From positions 62,001 through 126,000 of the forward strand of contig NZ_JAXCLW010000001.1 in the NCBI RefSeq assembly GCF_034044715.1: a DNA stretch of 64,000 nucleotides. Reading direction: 5' to 3'. This DNA is from Dongia_B soli. Its GTDB lineage: Bacteria > Pseudomonadota > Alphaproteobacteria > Dongiales > Dongiaceae. Shown piece after piece: positions 8,734-18,306 of this stretch (position 1 is its first letter; each line of letters begins with the position of its first letter). The position numbers and the translations under genes were made by a program. The notes beneath the pieces were generated by a model that saw nothing but the letters and a program-made list of their open reading frames with translations, searched no databases and was not told the origin of the DNA.

Positions 8734-10247
8734 GCCACGCCAACACGACACAGGTTCTCTGGACTGAAGCGGAGGCGACGATCGCCACGCGCGGCCAGGC
8801 GACAGCGACTTTCCGGGCGACCGGTGTGTCGATCGACAGTCGGTCGATCGCGCCGGGCGATCTTTTTATTGCGCTCAAAGGACCGACCTTCGACGGACAT
8901 GATTTCGCCGCGCGCGCCGCAGCTGCGGGTGCCGCCGCGGTCGTCATCGATCATCGCCCGGCTGATCTCCCCGAAAGCGCGCCAGCCTTGCTGGTTAGCG
9001 ATACGATGGCGGCCTTGTGGGATTTCGGCCGCGCCGCACGTGCCCGCACGCCGGCCCGCATCGCTGCGGTAACCGGTAGCGTCGGCAAGACCAGTACCAA
9101 GGAAGCGCTGCTGACCGTGCTCGCCGCCGGCGCGCCGACTTATGCCAGCACCGGCAATCTCAACAATCATTGGGGCGCGCCGCTCAGCCTGGCGCGCATG
9201 CCGCGCGACGTGACCTATGGTATTTTCGAACTCGGCATGAATCATGCCGGCGAGATTTCTCCTTTGGCCAAGCTGGTCCGGCCTGAGGTCGCGATCATCA
9301 CCACCATCGACGCCGCGCATCTCGAATTCTTCAAATCCACTGCTGAGATCGCCGATGCCAAAGCGGAGATCTTCGATGGGTTGGAGCCCGATGGCACGGC
9401 CCTGCTGCCCAGCGACAATCCCCATTTCGAACGGCTGGCCCAGCATGCGCATGCGCGCGGCATCGCCACCATTCTCGGTTTCGGCAAAGCCTCGGATGCC
9501 GATATCCGGCTGATCTCCTGCGAGGTTCACGCCGACGGTAACCGGATCGAAGCCGAACTCTTCGGCCGCAGGGTAAGCTACCGCACCGCGGCGCCTGGCC
9601 TGCATCTGGCGATCAATAGCCTTGCCGTCCTTGGCGCGGTCCGGGCGCTGGGTGCCGATATCGACACGGCCTTGGGTGCTTTTGCCCGGGTTGAGACCGT
9701 CAAGGGACGCGGCAAGCGTGAAGTCGTGGCCTTGGCGAACGGCAAGATCGTCCTGATCGACGAATCCTACAATGCAAGCCCCGTGGCCGTGCGCGCCGCC
9801 CTGCACCTGCTCGGCATGACGCCGAAGGCCGAAGGCCGCCGCATCGCCATTCTGGGCGATATGCGTGAATTGGGACCGCAGGCGGGCGTCCTGCACCAGA
9901 ACCTTGCTGCCGATGTGATTGCCGCTTGCATCGACCGCGCTTTCCTCGTCGGGCCGCTGATGCACGAACTCTATGATCGGCTGCCGGCCGCCATGCAAGC
10001 TGGGCACTATGCCGATTCGGACATGCTGGCAGCGATCATCGGCCGCGAAATACAGGCCGGGGACACGGTTCTGGTCAAAGGGTCGTTGGGCACGCGCATG
10101 GCGCCGATCGTGGCGGCCATCCGCGCACTGGGATCATCCGCTGGATCATCCGCGCAAGAAACACGCGTCTTTGGGGGAGCCAGTGTCAGCGCCGCAAGGG
10201 GAATCGGCGGCGCTGACACAGCAAAGCGGGCGGCGAACGGGCAGTAG
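8730..10247 (+). CDS. murF: UDP-MurNAc-tripeptide:D-Ala-D-Ala ligase MurF
   Basis: Adds the D-Ala-D-Ala dipeptide to UDP-MurNAc-tripeptide, the last cytoplasmic stem-peptide step. Seen: the ATP loop TGSVGKTSTKEAL near residues 116-128, NNHWGAPLSLARMP, ELGMNHAGEI, and IDESYNASPVAVRAAL. The GTG start overlaps the murE stop (GTGA). The last roughly 35 residues (after VAAIRALG) are not a normal part of MurF. Their DNA contains a 12-bp tandem duplication and a 13-bp perfect hairpin. The product is 505 residues, slightly long for the family because of this tail. Confidence 0.96.
   Translation: MSHANTTQVLWTEAEATIATRGQATATFRATGVSIDSRSIAPGDLFIALKGPTFDGHDFAARAAAAGAAAVVIDHRPADLPESAPALLVSDTMAALWDFGRAARARTPARIAAVTGSVGKTSTKEALLTVLAAGAPTYASTGNLNNHWGAPLSLARMPRDVTYGIFELGMNHAGEISPLAKLVRPEVAIITTIDAAHLEFFKSTAEIADAKAEIFDGLEPDGTALLPSDNPHFERLAQHAHARGIATILGFGKASDADIRLISCEVHADGNRIEAELFGRRVSYRTAAPGLHLAINSLAVLGAVRALGADIDTALGAFARVETVKGRGKREVVALANGKIVLIDESYNASPVAVRAALHLLGMTPKAEGRRIAILGDMRELGPQAGVLHQNLAADVIAACIDRAFLVGPLMHELYDRLPAAMQAGHYADSDMLAAIIGREIQAGDTVLVKGSLGTRMAPIVAAIRALGSSAGSSAQETRVFGGASVSAARGIGGADTAKRAANGQ
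10131..10219 (+). repeat. Tandem 12-mer and 13-bp hairpin at the murF 3' end
   Basis: GGATCATCCGCT at 10131-10142 is followed immediately by GGATCATCCGCG at 10143-10154. Downstream, 13 bases at 10183-10195 (GTGTCAGCGCCGC) are perfectly complementary to 10207-10219 (GCGGCGCTGACAC), with an 11-base loop. Both lie in the non-conserved tail of murF, just before mraY. There is no T-run after the stem, so this is not a classical terminator. Confidence 0.8.
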
Positions 10248-10261
10248 GGGGCTGCGGGGAA

Positions 10262-11350
10262 ATGCTTTATCACTTGTTGGCAGGGTTGGCGGAAGACTGG
10301 AAGGTGTTGAACGTCTTCCGCTATCTCACCTTCCGCAGCGGCGGTGCGATCCTGTTCTCTCTTGTCCTCACTTTGTGGATCGGCCCCGGCATGATTCGCT
10401 GGCTGAAAAAGCTGCAGCGCGATGGCCAGCCGATCCGCACCGATGGACCGGAATCGCATCTGCTGACCAAGAAGGGCACGCCGACCATGGGCGGGCTGAT
10501 GTTCCTGCTTTCGGCGACGATCACCACGCTGCTTTGGGCCGATATCGGCAATGCCTATGTCTGGATTGTCCTCGGGGTGACCATCGGCTATGGCCTGATC
10601 GGTTTTGGCGACGACTTCCTGAAGCTGACCAAGCGCAATACCAAAGGCCTGCCGGGCAAGTTGAAACTGGCCGGCCAGATCGCCATCGGCCTGATCGCGA
10701 CCTATGCCGTCACCCGCGTTACCGAGGCGCCGCTCAATACCGGCCTTGCCGTCCCCTTCCTGAAGGAAGTGGTGCTCCCTCTGGGCTGGTTCTTCATTCC
10801 CTTCGGCACTTTCGTCATGGTGGGCGCCTCCAATGCGGTCAACCTGACCGACGGCCTCGACGGGCTCGCCATCGTGCCGGTCATGATCGCGGCCGCCTGT
10901 TTCGCCTTGATTTCCTATCTGGTCGGTAATGCCGTTTTCGCCAATTACCTGCAGGTACATTTCGTGTCGGGTAGCGGCGAGCTCGCGGTGTTCTGCGGCG
11001 CCCTCTGCGGTGCCGGCCTCGGCTTCCTCTGGTTCAATGCGCCGCCCGCCATGGTTTTCATGGGCGATACCGGTTCCTTGTCGATGGGCGGCGCGCTCGG
11101 CGCCATCAGCGTCATCACCAAGCATGAACTGGTGCTCGCCATCATCGGCGGGCTCTTCGTCGTCGAGACGGTCTCCGTCATTGTCCAGGTTCTTTCCTAT
11201 AAGACCACCGGCAAGCGGGTCTTCCGCATGGCGCCGTTGCATCACCATTACGAAAAGAAAGGCTGGGCAGAGCCGACCGTGGTGATCCGTTTCTGGATCG
11301 TCGCCGCGGTGCTGGCGCTGATCGGCCTTTCCACCTTGAAATTGAGGTGA
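10262..11350 (+). CDS. mraY: Phospho-MurNAc-pentapeptide transferase MraY
   Basis: Integral membrane enzyme that transfers phospho-MurNAc-pentapeptide to undecaprenyl phosphate, forming lipid I. Seen: about ten transmembrane helices in 362 residues. The Asp-rich motifs IGFGDDFLK and NLTDGLDGLA and the cytoplasmic HHH loop APLHHHYEKKGW are all present. Between murF and mraY there are 14 untranslated bases, with GGGG upstream of the ATG. It is one of the few junctions in the cluster without an overlap. Family and length are standard. Confidence 0.98.
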   Translation: MLYHLLAGLAEDWKVLNVFRYLTFRSGGAILFSLVLTLWIGPGMIRWLKKLQRDGQPIRTDGPESHLLTKKGTPTMGGLMFLLSATITTLLWADIGNAYVWIVLGVTIGYGLIGFGDDFLKLTKRNTKGLPGKLKLAGQIAIGLIATYAVTRVTEAPLNTGLAVPFLKEVVLPLGWFFIPFGTFVMVGASNAVNLTDGLDGLAIVPVMIAAACFALISYLVGNAVFANYLQVHFVSGSGELAVFCGALCGAGLGFLWFNAPPAMVFMGDTGSLSMGGALGAISVITKHELVLAIIGGLFVVETVSVIVQVLSYKTTGKRVFRMAPLHHHYEKKGWAEPTVVIRFWIVAAVLALIGLSTLKLR

Positions 11351-11357
11351 GACCGTC

Positions 11358-12743
11358 GTGACCGCTGCGCTTCGCATCCCCAATCTCAACGGCAAGATCG
11401 TGGCCGTTCTCGGCCTCGGTCGTTCCGGCGGCACCGCTGCGGCCAGCCTGGCTGCGAGTGGCGCGACCGTCTGGGCCTGGGATGACAATGAAGCTGCGCG
11501 CACGGCGATCAATGGAGATTGGCTGGTCGACCTGACCAAGGCTGACTGGTCGCAGATCAGCTTCCTGTTGATCAGCCCCGGCATCCCGCATCTCCATCCG
11601 AAGCCGCATCCGGTGGCCGCTTTGGCCAAGGCGGCGAATGTGCCGGTGATCAGCGATATCGAGCTTCTGGTCCAGGCTCAACCCGGCGCCCGCTATGTCA
11701 CCATCACGGGCACCAATGGCAAATCCACCACCACGACCCTGATCGGCCATCTGCTGCGGCAGGCCGGCAAGAAATGCGAAATTGGTGGAAATCTTGGCCA
11801 GGCGGCATTGTCGCTGGAACCGATGGGGCTGGACGGCATTTATGTCCTCGAAATGTCGTCCTATCAGTTGGAAATCACACCGACTGTCTTTGCCGATATC
11901 GCCATTCTGCTGAACATCACGCCGGACCATCTCGATCGTCATGGCGGCATGGAGGGATACATCGCCGCCAAGACACTCGCTTTGGCCGCCAAGAAGCGTG
12001 GCGGCGTCGGTATCATCGGCGTCGATGACGAGCATTGCCGGAAGATCTATGGCGACTTGAAGGATGCCGGCCGCAGGCTGATCCCAATCTCGGCTGAGAA
12101 GACCTTGGCGAAAAGCGTCTCTGCCGTGAAGGGCCAGCTGATCGACGATATCGACGGCAAGCGCGAGAAGATCATCGACCTGACCACCATCGCCACCCTG
12201 CCCGGCAGTCACAATTGGCAGAATGCCGCCGCCGCCTATGTCGCGGCCCGTGGCCTCGGCCTTAGCCGCGACCAGATCGTCGCCGGCCTGAAGAGCTATC
12301 CGGGCCTCGCCCATCGCCAGGAACTGGTCGCGACCATTGGCAAGGTCCGCTATGTCAATGACAGCAAGGCGACCAATGCCGATGCGGCCGGCAAGGCTTT
12401 AGCCTGCTACGAAAATATCTACTGGATCATCGGCGGCCGCGCCAAAGAAGGCGGTCTTGCCGGACTGGAGAGCTTCTATCCCCGCATCCGCCACGCTTTC
12501 CTGATCGGCGAAGCAGCACCCGCCTTCGCCAAGCAGCTTGGCCGCGCCGTGCCGGCAACCCAATGCGGCACCTTGGATAAGGCGCTGGCAGCGGCCCATG
12601 TGCTGGCGCAGAAGGAAAATCGCGACGGCGCGACAGTGCTGCTCTCGCCGGCCTGCGCCTCCTGGGATCAGTATCCGAATTTCGAAGTCCGCGGTGACCA
12701 CTTCCGGGGCCTTGTTGCGCAATTGGCGGGAGGCAAGGCATGA
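11358..12743 (+). CDS. murD: UDP-MurNAc-L-Ala:D-Glu ligase MurD
   Basis: Cytoplasmic ligase adding D-glutamate to UDP-MurNAc-L-Ala. Seen: an N-terminal Rossmann-like UDP-binding region with VLGLGRSGGTAAASL, the ATP loop TGTNGKSTTTTLIGHL near residues 117-132, LEMSSYQLE, ITPDHLDRHG, NDSKATNADAA and LLSPACASWDQY near the C-terminus. These are the full set of MurD signatures. The product is 461 residues. The start is a GTG 7 bases after the mraY stop; the end overlaps ftsW by four bases. Confidence 0.97.
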   Translation: MTAALRIPNLNGKIVAVLGLGRSGGTAAASLAASGATVWAWDDNEAARTAINGDWLVDLTKADWSQISFLLISPGIPHLHPKPHPVAALAKAANVPVISDIELLVQAQPGARYVTITGTNGKSTTTTLIGHLLRQAGKKCEIGGNLGQAALSLEPMGLDGIYVLEMSSYQLEITPTVFADIAILLNITPDHLDRHGGMEGYIAAKTLALAAKKRGGVGIIGVDDEHCRKIYGDLKDAGRRLIPISAEKTLAKSVSAVKGQLIDDIDGKREKIIDLTTIATLPGSHNWQNAAAAYVAARGLGLSRDQIVAGLKSYPGLAHRQELVATIGKVRYVNDSKATNADAAGKALACYENIYWIIGGRAKEGGLAGLESFYPRIRHAFLIGEAAPAFAKQLGRAVPATQCGTLDKALAAAHVLAQKENRDGATVLLSPACASWDQYPNFEVRGDHFRGLVAQLAGGKA

Positions 12744-13864
12744 GCACTTTCTCTCGCACCGACCGCAGTCAACTGGGCCAATGGTGGTGGACAGTCGACC
12801 GCTGGACCCTGGGCGCCATTCTTGCCTTGATGTTCATCGGCGCCATCCTGGTTTTGGCCGCCAGCCCGGCCGTCGCAGTGCGGATCGGTCTCGATAGCTT
12901 CTATCTTGTGCGCCATCACTACGCCATGCTGCCGGTGGCGCTGGCGATCATGATCGGCGTTTCCGTGATGTCGCCACGCCAGGTCCGGCGCATGGGCGTG
13001 ATCGGATTCTTCATTTTCCTCGGCCTGACGATCTTGACCATCCTGTTCGGCCAGGAAATCAAGGGCGCTACGCGCTGGATCAATATCGGCCCGCTCAATC
13101 TGCAGCCCTCGGAATTCCTCAAGCCGACTTTTGCCGTCTTCGCCGCCTGGATGTTCTCGCTGCAACATAGCGACAAGCGCGTTCCCGGTTATCTCATCTC
13201 CATCGCCGCTTATGTGGTGGTGGTCGGCCTGCTGATGAAGCAGCCCGATCTCGGCATGACCTCGGTGGTGACGCTGACCTGGTTTGCGCAGTTCTTCATC
13301 GCCGGCCTGCCCATCATCTGGGTGGTCGCAGGCATTGGTGTCGGCGTCGGCGGTCTGGTCATCGCTTATTTCACCTTCCCCCATGTCACCGAGCGCATCG
13401 ATCAGTTCCTCGATCCGAAGGCCGGCGACAACTACCAGATCGACCGCGCGCTCGAAGCTTTTTCCAATGGCGGTCTCTATGGCCGCGGCCCGGGCGAAGG
13501 TACCGTGAAACTGGTACTGCCGGACGCTCATGCCGATTTCGTCTTCGCCGTCGCCGCCGAAGAATTCGGCCTGATCGTCTGCCTGCTGATCGTCGCGATC
13601 TTCGCTTTCATCGTGTTGCGGTCCCTGCTGCGCATGGTGGGCGAGAACAATCTCTTCATTTTGTTGTCGGTAACGGGTCTCGTCACGGGATTCGGCCTGC
13701 AGGCGGTCATCAATATGGCCTCCAGCCTGCATCTGATGCCGACCAAGGGCATGACCCTGCCCTTCATCTCCTATGGCGGCTCGTCAATCATGGCGATTGC
13801 CCTGACGGTCGGCATGTTGCTCGCTTTCACCCGCAAGCGATTCCCGGGGAGCGTCGATCTATGA
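12740..13864 (+). CDS. ftsW: Septal peptidoglycan glycosyltransferase FtsW
   Basis: SEDS-family integral membrane polymerase that builds septal glycan strands in complex with FtsI. Seen: about ten membrane helices in 374 residues, GATRWINIGPLNLQPSEF, KQPDLGMTSV, the extracellular loop NYQIDRALEAFSNGGLYGRG, and the end motif LPFISYGGSS. These are the standard SEDS motifs. It lies between murD and murG with ATGA overlaps at both ends, so it is tightly co-translated with lipid II synthesis genes. Confidence 0.97.
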   Translation: MSTFSRTDRSQLGQWWWTVDRWTLGAILALMFIGAILVLAASPAVAVRIGLDSFYLVRHHYAMLPVALAIMIGVSVMSPRQVRRMGVIGFFIFLGLTILTILFGQEIKGATRWINIGPLNLQPSEFLKPTFAVFAAWMFSLQHSDKRVPGYLISIAAYVVVVGLLMKQPDLGMTSVVTLTWFAQFFIAGLPIIWVVAGIGVGVGGLVIAYFTFPHVTERIDQFLDPKAGDNYQIDRALEAFSNGGLYGRGPGEGTVKLVLPDAHADFVFAVAAEEFGLIVCLLIVAIFAFIVLRSLLRMVGENNLFILLSVTGLVTGFGLQAVINMASSLHLMPTKGMTLPFISYGGSSIMAIALTVGMLLAFTRKRFPGSVDL

Positions 13865-15006
13865 CGGCAGCTTCCATGCAACCCGGTACGGCGCGCATCC
13901 TGCTGGCGGCAGGCGGCACCGGCGGACATTTATTTCCCGCCGAAGCGCTGGCGCATGAGTTGCTGGGGCGGGGCCTTGCCGTCGACCTGGTGACCGATGA
14001 GCGGGGCCAGGGTTTCGGTGCGAAATTGCCGCAGGTCGGCCTTCATCATATCGCTGCCGGCGGTGTTGCCGGCAAGGGGGCCGCCGCTCGGCTGCAAAAT
14101 GTTCTGCGCCTGGGTATCGGCTATCTGCAATCGCGGCGCCTCGTGAAGCGCCTGCGTCCGGCCGTCGCGGTCGGCTTCGGCGGCTATCCCTCGGTCCCGC
14201 CGTTGCTGGCGGCGCAGCATGCCGGCGTGCGAACGGTGCTCCACGAACAGAATGCCGTGGCCGGCCGCGCCAATCGGTTCCTGCTGAAGCGGGCCAGCAG
14301 CGTCGCCACCAGTTTCGAGCGCGTGAAGTTTCTCGAACAGGTATCGGCGGCACATCGTATCGTTACCGGCAATCCGGTGCGGCCCGATATTGCCGCCATC
14401 GCCGCGGAGCCTTATATCGCGCCGACGGGCGAGGGCCCGTTCCGCCTGCTCGTCGTCGGCGGCAGCCTCGGCGCCCGGGTCTTCGGAGAATTGGTCCCGC
14501 CGGCCATCGCTTTGCTGCCGCAGGATCTGCGGCGGCGCCTGCAGCTGACACAGCAATGCCGCGCCGAAGATCTGGAAAGGGTCGCGGCGCAATATCGCGA
14601 CATGGGCCTTGCCGTGGAATTACAGCCTTTCTTCCGCGACATCCCGGCGCGTCTTGCCCAGACACATCTGCTGATATCGCGCGCCGGCGCCTCGACCGTC
14701 GCCGAGCTTGCCGCGGCAGGCCGTCCCGCGCTGATGATTCCCCTGCCCGGCGCCATCGATGATCACCAAATGGCCAATGCCTCGGCTCTGGCCGATGCTG
14801 GCGGGGGCTGGGCGGTAGCGCAACGCGACCTCGATCCGTCGGGCCTCGCTGCGCGCCTGGAAGATTTCATGACACATCCGGCCAAGCTGGCCGCCGCCGC
14901 GGATGCGGCGCGGCGCCTCGGCCGCCGCGATGCCGCACGCGCGCTGGCCGATCTGGTGACCGGCCTGCTGCCGGCCGGCACCGTCCAAGAATTGGAGCAA
15001 CACTGA
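13861..15006 (+). CDS. murG: UDP-GlcNAc:lipid I GlcNAc transferase MurG
   Basis: Peripheral inner-membrane GT-B glycosyltransferase that converts lipid I to lipid II. Seen: the N-terminal loop LLAAGGTGGHLFPAEAL near residues 17-33, GFGGYPSVPPLLAA, HEQNAVAGRANR, VVGGSLGAR at the start of the C-terminal domain, and ISRAGASTVAELAAAGRPA with the donor-binding pattern. The product is 381 residues, in the usual range. The start overlaps ftsW by four bases and the stop overlaps the murC ATG by one base (TGATG). Confidence 0.97.
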   Translation: MTAASMQPGTARILLAAGGTGGHLFPAEALAHELLGRGLAVDLVTDERGQGFGAKLPQVGLHHIAAGGVAGKGAAARLQNVLRLGIGYLQSRRLVKRLRPAVAVGFGGYPSVPPLLAAQHAGVRTVLHEQNAVAGRANRFLLKRASSVATSFERVKFLEQVSAAHRIVTGNPVRPDIAAIAAEPYIAPTGEGPFRLLVVGGSLGARVFGELVPPAIALLPQDLRRRLQLTQQCRAEDLERVAAQYRDMGLAVELQPFFRDIPARLAQTHLLISRAGASTVAELAAAGRPALMIPLPGAIDDHQMANASALADAGGGWAVAQRDLDPSGLAARLEDFMTHPAKLAAAADAARRLGRRDAARALADLVTGLLPAGTVQELEQH

Positions 15007-16427
15007 TGCGCGCCCTTCCTCTCGATATCGGCGTCATCCACTTTGTCGGCATTGGCGGCATCGGCATGAGCGGCATTGCCGAGATTCTCCACAATCTCGG
15101 CTACAAGGTGCGCGGCAGCGATCTCAATGAAAGCTATGTCACCAAGCACCTGCAGGAGATCGGCGTGCCGGTGGAATTCGGCCATCGTGCCGAAAATCTG
15201 GCCGATGCCTCGGTGGTGGTCATTTCCACCGCCGTGAAGCCGGACAACCCCGAAGTGGTCGCAGCCCGCGCGAAATGGCTCCCGGTGGTGCGCCGCGCCG
15301 AGATGCTGGCCGAGCTGATGCGCCTGAAATGGTCGGTCGCCATCGGTGGCACCCATGGCAAGACCACGACGACCTCGCTGGTCGCCGCTTTGATCGATGC
15401 CGCCGGTTTCGATCCCACCGTCATCAATGGCGGTATCATCAACAATTACGGGACCAATGCACGCTTGGGCGCCGGCGATTGGATGGTGGTGGAAGCTGAT
15501 GAATCCGACGGCAGTTTCCTGAAACTGCCGGCCGTCATCGCCATTGTGACGAATATGGACCCCGAGCATCTCGACCATTACGGCACGGTCGAAGCAATGA
15601 ACAAGGCCTATGAGGATTTCGTCCGGAACATTCCGTTCTACGGTTTCGCGGCCTTGTGTATCGACCATCCGGTGGTGCAGGCGATGATCCCGCGTCTCGC
15701 GGACCGGCGCATCATCACCTACGGTTTCTCGCCCCAGGCCGATGTGCGGGCGGCCGATCTCAAAATGGATCCGAGCGGCGCCAGCTTCAACGTCGTGATC
15801 ACAGATCGCATTCGCGACACCGAACATACGATCACCGGCCTGCATCTGCCGATGGTCGGCCAGCACAATGTGCAGAACAGCCTGGCGGCGATCGCCGTGG
15901 TGCATGAGATGGGCATCGATGACGACAAGATCCGCAAAGGGCTTGCCGGCTTCGGCGGCGTGAAGCGCCGTTTCACCCGCACCGGCGAGGTCAATGGCGT
16001 CACGGTGATTGACGATTACGGCCATCACCCGGTGGAGATCGCCGCGGTGCTCAAGGCCGCGCGCCAGGCGAGCCATGGAAAAGTGATCGCCGTCGTCCAG
16101 CCGCACCGTTACAGCCGGCTGCAGAACCTCTTCGTCGACTTCTGCACCTGTTTCAACGATGCCGATGCGGTCATCGTCGCCGATGTCTATCCGGCCGGCG
16201 AAGCGCCGATCCCCGGCATCAATGCCGAAGCCCTCGCCGCCGGTTTGCGTGAGCGCGGCCATCGTCATGCGGGTCATCTATCCGATCCAAAGAAACTGGC
16301 CGAAACCGTGGCGCCGATGGCGCATCCCGGCGACATGGTGGTCTGCCTGGGTGCCGGCAGCATTACCTATTGGGCCCATGCCTTGCCGGGCGAACTGGCT
16401 ACCCTTTACGGCAGGAAGCAACCATGA
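15006..16427 (+). CDS. murC: UDP-N-acetylmuramate:L-alanine ligase MurC
   Basis: First amino-acid adding ligase of peptidoglycan precursor synthesis. Seen: VHFVGIGGIGMSGIAEIL-type N-terminus, the ATP loop IGGTHGKTTTTSLVAAL near residues 115-131, EADESDGSFLKL, NMDPEHLDHYG, and DDYGHHPVEI, with HRYSRLQNLF in the C-terminal domain. All are MurC signatures. It has 473 residues. It overlaps murG upstream and murB downstream, so it is inside the translationally coupled core. Confidence 0.98.
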   Translation: MRALPLDIGVIHFVGIGGIGMSGIAEILHNLGYKVRGSDLNESYVTKHLQEIGVPVEFGHRAENLADASVVVISTAVKPDNPEVVAARAKWLPVVRRAEMLAELMRLKWSVAIGGTHGKTTTTSLVAALIDAAGFDPTVINGGIINNYGTNARLGAGDWMVVEADESDGSFLKLPAVIAIVTNMDPEHLDHYGTVEAMNKAYEDFVRNIPFYGFAALCIDHPVVQAMIPRLADRRIITYGFSPQADVRAADLKMDPSGASFNVVITDRIRDTEHTITGLHLPMVGQHNVQNSLAAIAVVHEMGIDDDKIRKGLAGFGGVKRRFTRTGEVNGVTVIDDYGHHPVEIAAVLKAARQASHGKVIAVVQPHRYSRLQNLFVDFCTCFNDADAVIVADVYPAGEAPIPGINAEALAAGLRERGHRHAGHLSDPKKLAETVAPMAHPGDMVVCLGAGSITYWAHALPGELATLYGRKQP

Positions 16428-17377
16428 TGGCGGCGATGCGGACATCCGGCCTGCTTGATCGGCTACCGCCGGTGCGTGGCCGCCTGACCGAGGGCGCGTC
16501 GCTGGCCAATGTCACCTGGTTCCGCGTCGGCGGTCCGGCCGAGGTGCTGTTCAAGCCGGCCGACCTCGAAGACCTGCGCGCTTTCATCGCCGCCAAGCCC
16601 GCCGATATTCCGGTGACGGTGCTAGGCGTCGGTTCCAATCTGCTGGTGCGTGATGGGGGCATTCCCGGCGTTGTCATCCGCCTCGGGCGTGCTTTCGCCG
16701 ACATCCGCATCGAAGCTGATCGCGTCATCGCCGGCGCGGCCGCCCTCGACCTCAATGTCGCGCTGGCAGCGCGTGATGCCGGCCTCGGCGGGCTGGAATT
16801 CCTCTCGGGGATTCCCGGCACGATTGGCGGCGCCTTGCGCATGAATGCGGGCGCCTATGGTAGTGACGTTTCCGCCGTGCTGGAAAGCGCAACCGCCATC
16901 GATGAAAGCGGTCATCTTCGTCGCCTCGACCGGTCTTCCATGGGCTTCACCTATCGGCATTCGGCGATCGCCGAGGATTGGATTTTCGTCGGCGCCGAAT
17001 TCGTCGGTGCGCCGGAAAGTCCCGCGACGGTACACGAACGCATCCAGGAGATTCAGCGCAGCCGCGTCGAGAGCCAGCCGATCCGGGCGAGGACCGGCGG
17101 CAGCACCTTCGTCAACCCGACCCCGCAGCGGGCCTGGGAACTGGTCGATGCCGCCGGCTGCCGTGGCCTGAAGGTGGGCGGCGCCATGGTCTCGGAGAAG
17201 CATTGCAACTTCCTGATCAATACCGGCACCGCCACCGCGGCCGAGATCGAGGCATTGGGCGAGGAAGTGCGCCGCCGGGTGCGAGAACATAGCGGCATCA
17301 ACCTGCAATGGGAAATCAAGCGCATCGGTCTTGCCGCCGATGCACCGAATGCGATTGCGATGAAGGATCAGGCATGA
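16424..17377 (+). CDS. murB: UDP-N-acetylenolpyruvoylglucosamine reductase MurB
   Basis: FAD enzyme reducing UDP-GlcNAc-enolpyruvate to UDP-MurNAc with NADPH. Seen: the FAD-binding block VLGVGSNLLVRDGGIPG near residues 67-83, FLSGIPGTIGGALRMNAGAYG, TGGSTFVNP, and VSEKHCNFLINTG with the catalytic-loop Ser. The layout is that of the short, type II MurB common in alphaproteobacteria. The ATG at 16424 overlaps the murC stop (ATGA) and has AGGAAG upstream; a longer in-frame version from 16370 would only add residues translated inside murC. The product is 317 residues. Confidence 0.96.
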   Translation: MMAAMRTSGLLDRLPPVRGRLTEGASLANVTWFRVGGPAEVLFKPADLEDLRAFIAAKPADIPVTVLGVGSNLLVRDGGIPGVVIRLGRAFADIRIEADRVIAGAAALDLNVALAARDAGLGGLEFLSGIPGTIGGALRMNAGAYGSDVSAVLESATAIDESGHLRRLDRSSMGFTYRHSAIAEDWIFVGAEFVGAPESPATVHERIQEIQRSRVESQPIRARTGGSTFVNPTPQRAWELVDAAGCRGLKVGGAMVSEKHCNFLINTGTATAAEIEALGEEVRRRVREHSGINLQWEIKRIGLAADAPNAIAMKDQA

Positions 17378-18306
17378 AGCGCGTAACGGTATTGATGGGT
17401 GGTCCTTCGGCGGAGCGGGAAGTCTCTCTGACGAGCGGCGCGGAATGCGCGGCCGCCTTGAGCGAGGCCGGCTATACCGTCGCCACCATCGATGTCGGCA
17501 AGGACCTCAAAGCCCTCATCACCGCCATCGAGGCGCAGCGCCCTGATGTCATCTTCAATGCGTTGCATGGCCGTTGGGTCGAAGATGGCAATATCCAGGG
17601 CGTGCTCAACTTCATCGGCATTCCCTATACGCATTCCGGCGTCATGGCCTCAGCCATCGCGATGGACAAGCCGATGGCGAAGCGGGTCTTCGCTGCTGCC
17701 GGCCTGCGCTGCCCGGAAGGCGTCATCCTCGACAAGGCGGCGGTCATGCGCGGTGACGTGATGGCCCGTCCCTATGTGGTGAAGCCGGCGAATGAAGGTT
17801 CCAGCGTCGGTGTCTGCATCGCCCGCATCGGCGACAACGATCCCTTTGCCGAAGCCAACTGGTCCGATGACATGCCGCTGCTGGTCGAACGCTTCATTCC
17901 CGGCCGCGAACTCACCGTCGCGGTGATCGGCGGCAAGGATGGCGACCGTGCCATGATGGTCACCGAATTGCGGCCCCATAGCGGCTTCTACGACTACACC
18001 AACAAATATACCGGCGGCAAAACGGTGCATCTCTGCCCTGCCCCGCTGCCGGAAGCGGTGACGGCGGAGGCGATGCGGATGGCGGTGGTGGCGCATCAGA
18101 GCATCGGCTGCCGCGGCGTGTCGCGCTGCGACTTCCGCTATGACGATACGACCGGCGGCGGGCCGGAACATCTCTATCTGTTGGAAATCAACACGCAACC
18201 CGGCATGACGCCGCTGTCGCTGGTGCCCGAACAGGCGCGCGCGCTCGGCATGTCCTATCCGGAACTGGTCAGTTGGATGGTGGAGAACGCTGCATGCGAT
18301 CATTGA
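17374..18306 (+). CDS. ddl: D-alanine--D-alanine ligase
   Basis: ATP-grasp enzyme making the D-Ala-D-Ala dipeptide used by MurF. Seen: VLMGGPSAEREVSLTSG at the N-terminus, NALHGRWVEDGNIQG, the ATP-grasp region PYVVKPANEGSSVGV, ERFIPGRELTVAV, and LEINTQPGMTPLSLVPEQA with the metal-binding Glu and Asn. The product is 310 residues. The ATG at 17374 overlaps the murB stop; an upstream extension to 17308 lies within murB and is not supported. The end overlaps ftsQ by 13 bases. Confidence 0.97.
   Translation: MKRVTVLMGGPSAEREVSLTSGAECAAALSEAGYTVATIDVGKDLKALITAIEAQRPDVIFNALHGRWVEDGNIQGVLNFIGIPYTHSGVMASAIAMDKPMAKRVFAAAGLRCPEGVILDKAAVMRGDVMARPYVVKPANEGSSVGVCIARIGDNDPFAEANWSDDMPLLVERFIPGRELTVAVIGGKDGDRAMMVTELRPHSGFYDYTNKYTGGKTVHLCPAPLPEAVTAEAMRMAVVAHQSIGCRGVSRCDFRYDDTTGGGPEHLYLLEINTQPGMTPLSLVPEQARALGMSYPELVSWMVENAACDH

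Noticed and set aside
8646..10007. A 453-residue minus-strand frame
   Set aside because: Shadow of murF; no motifs, while murF has its full set.
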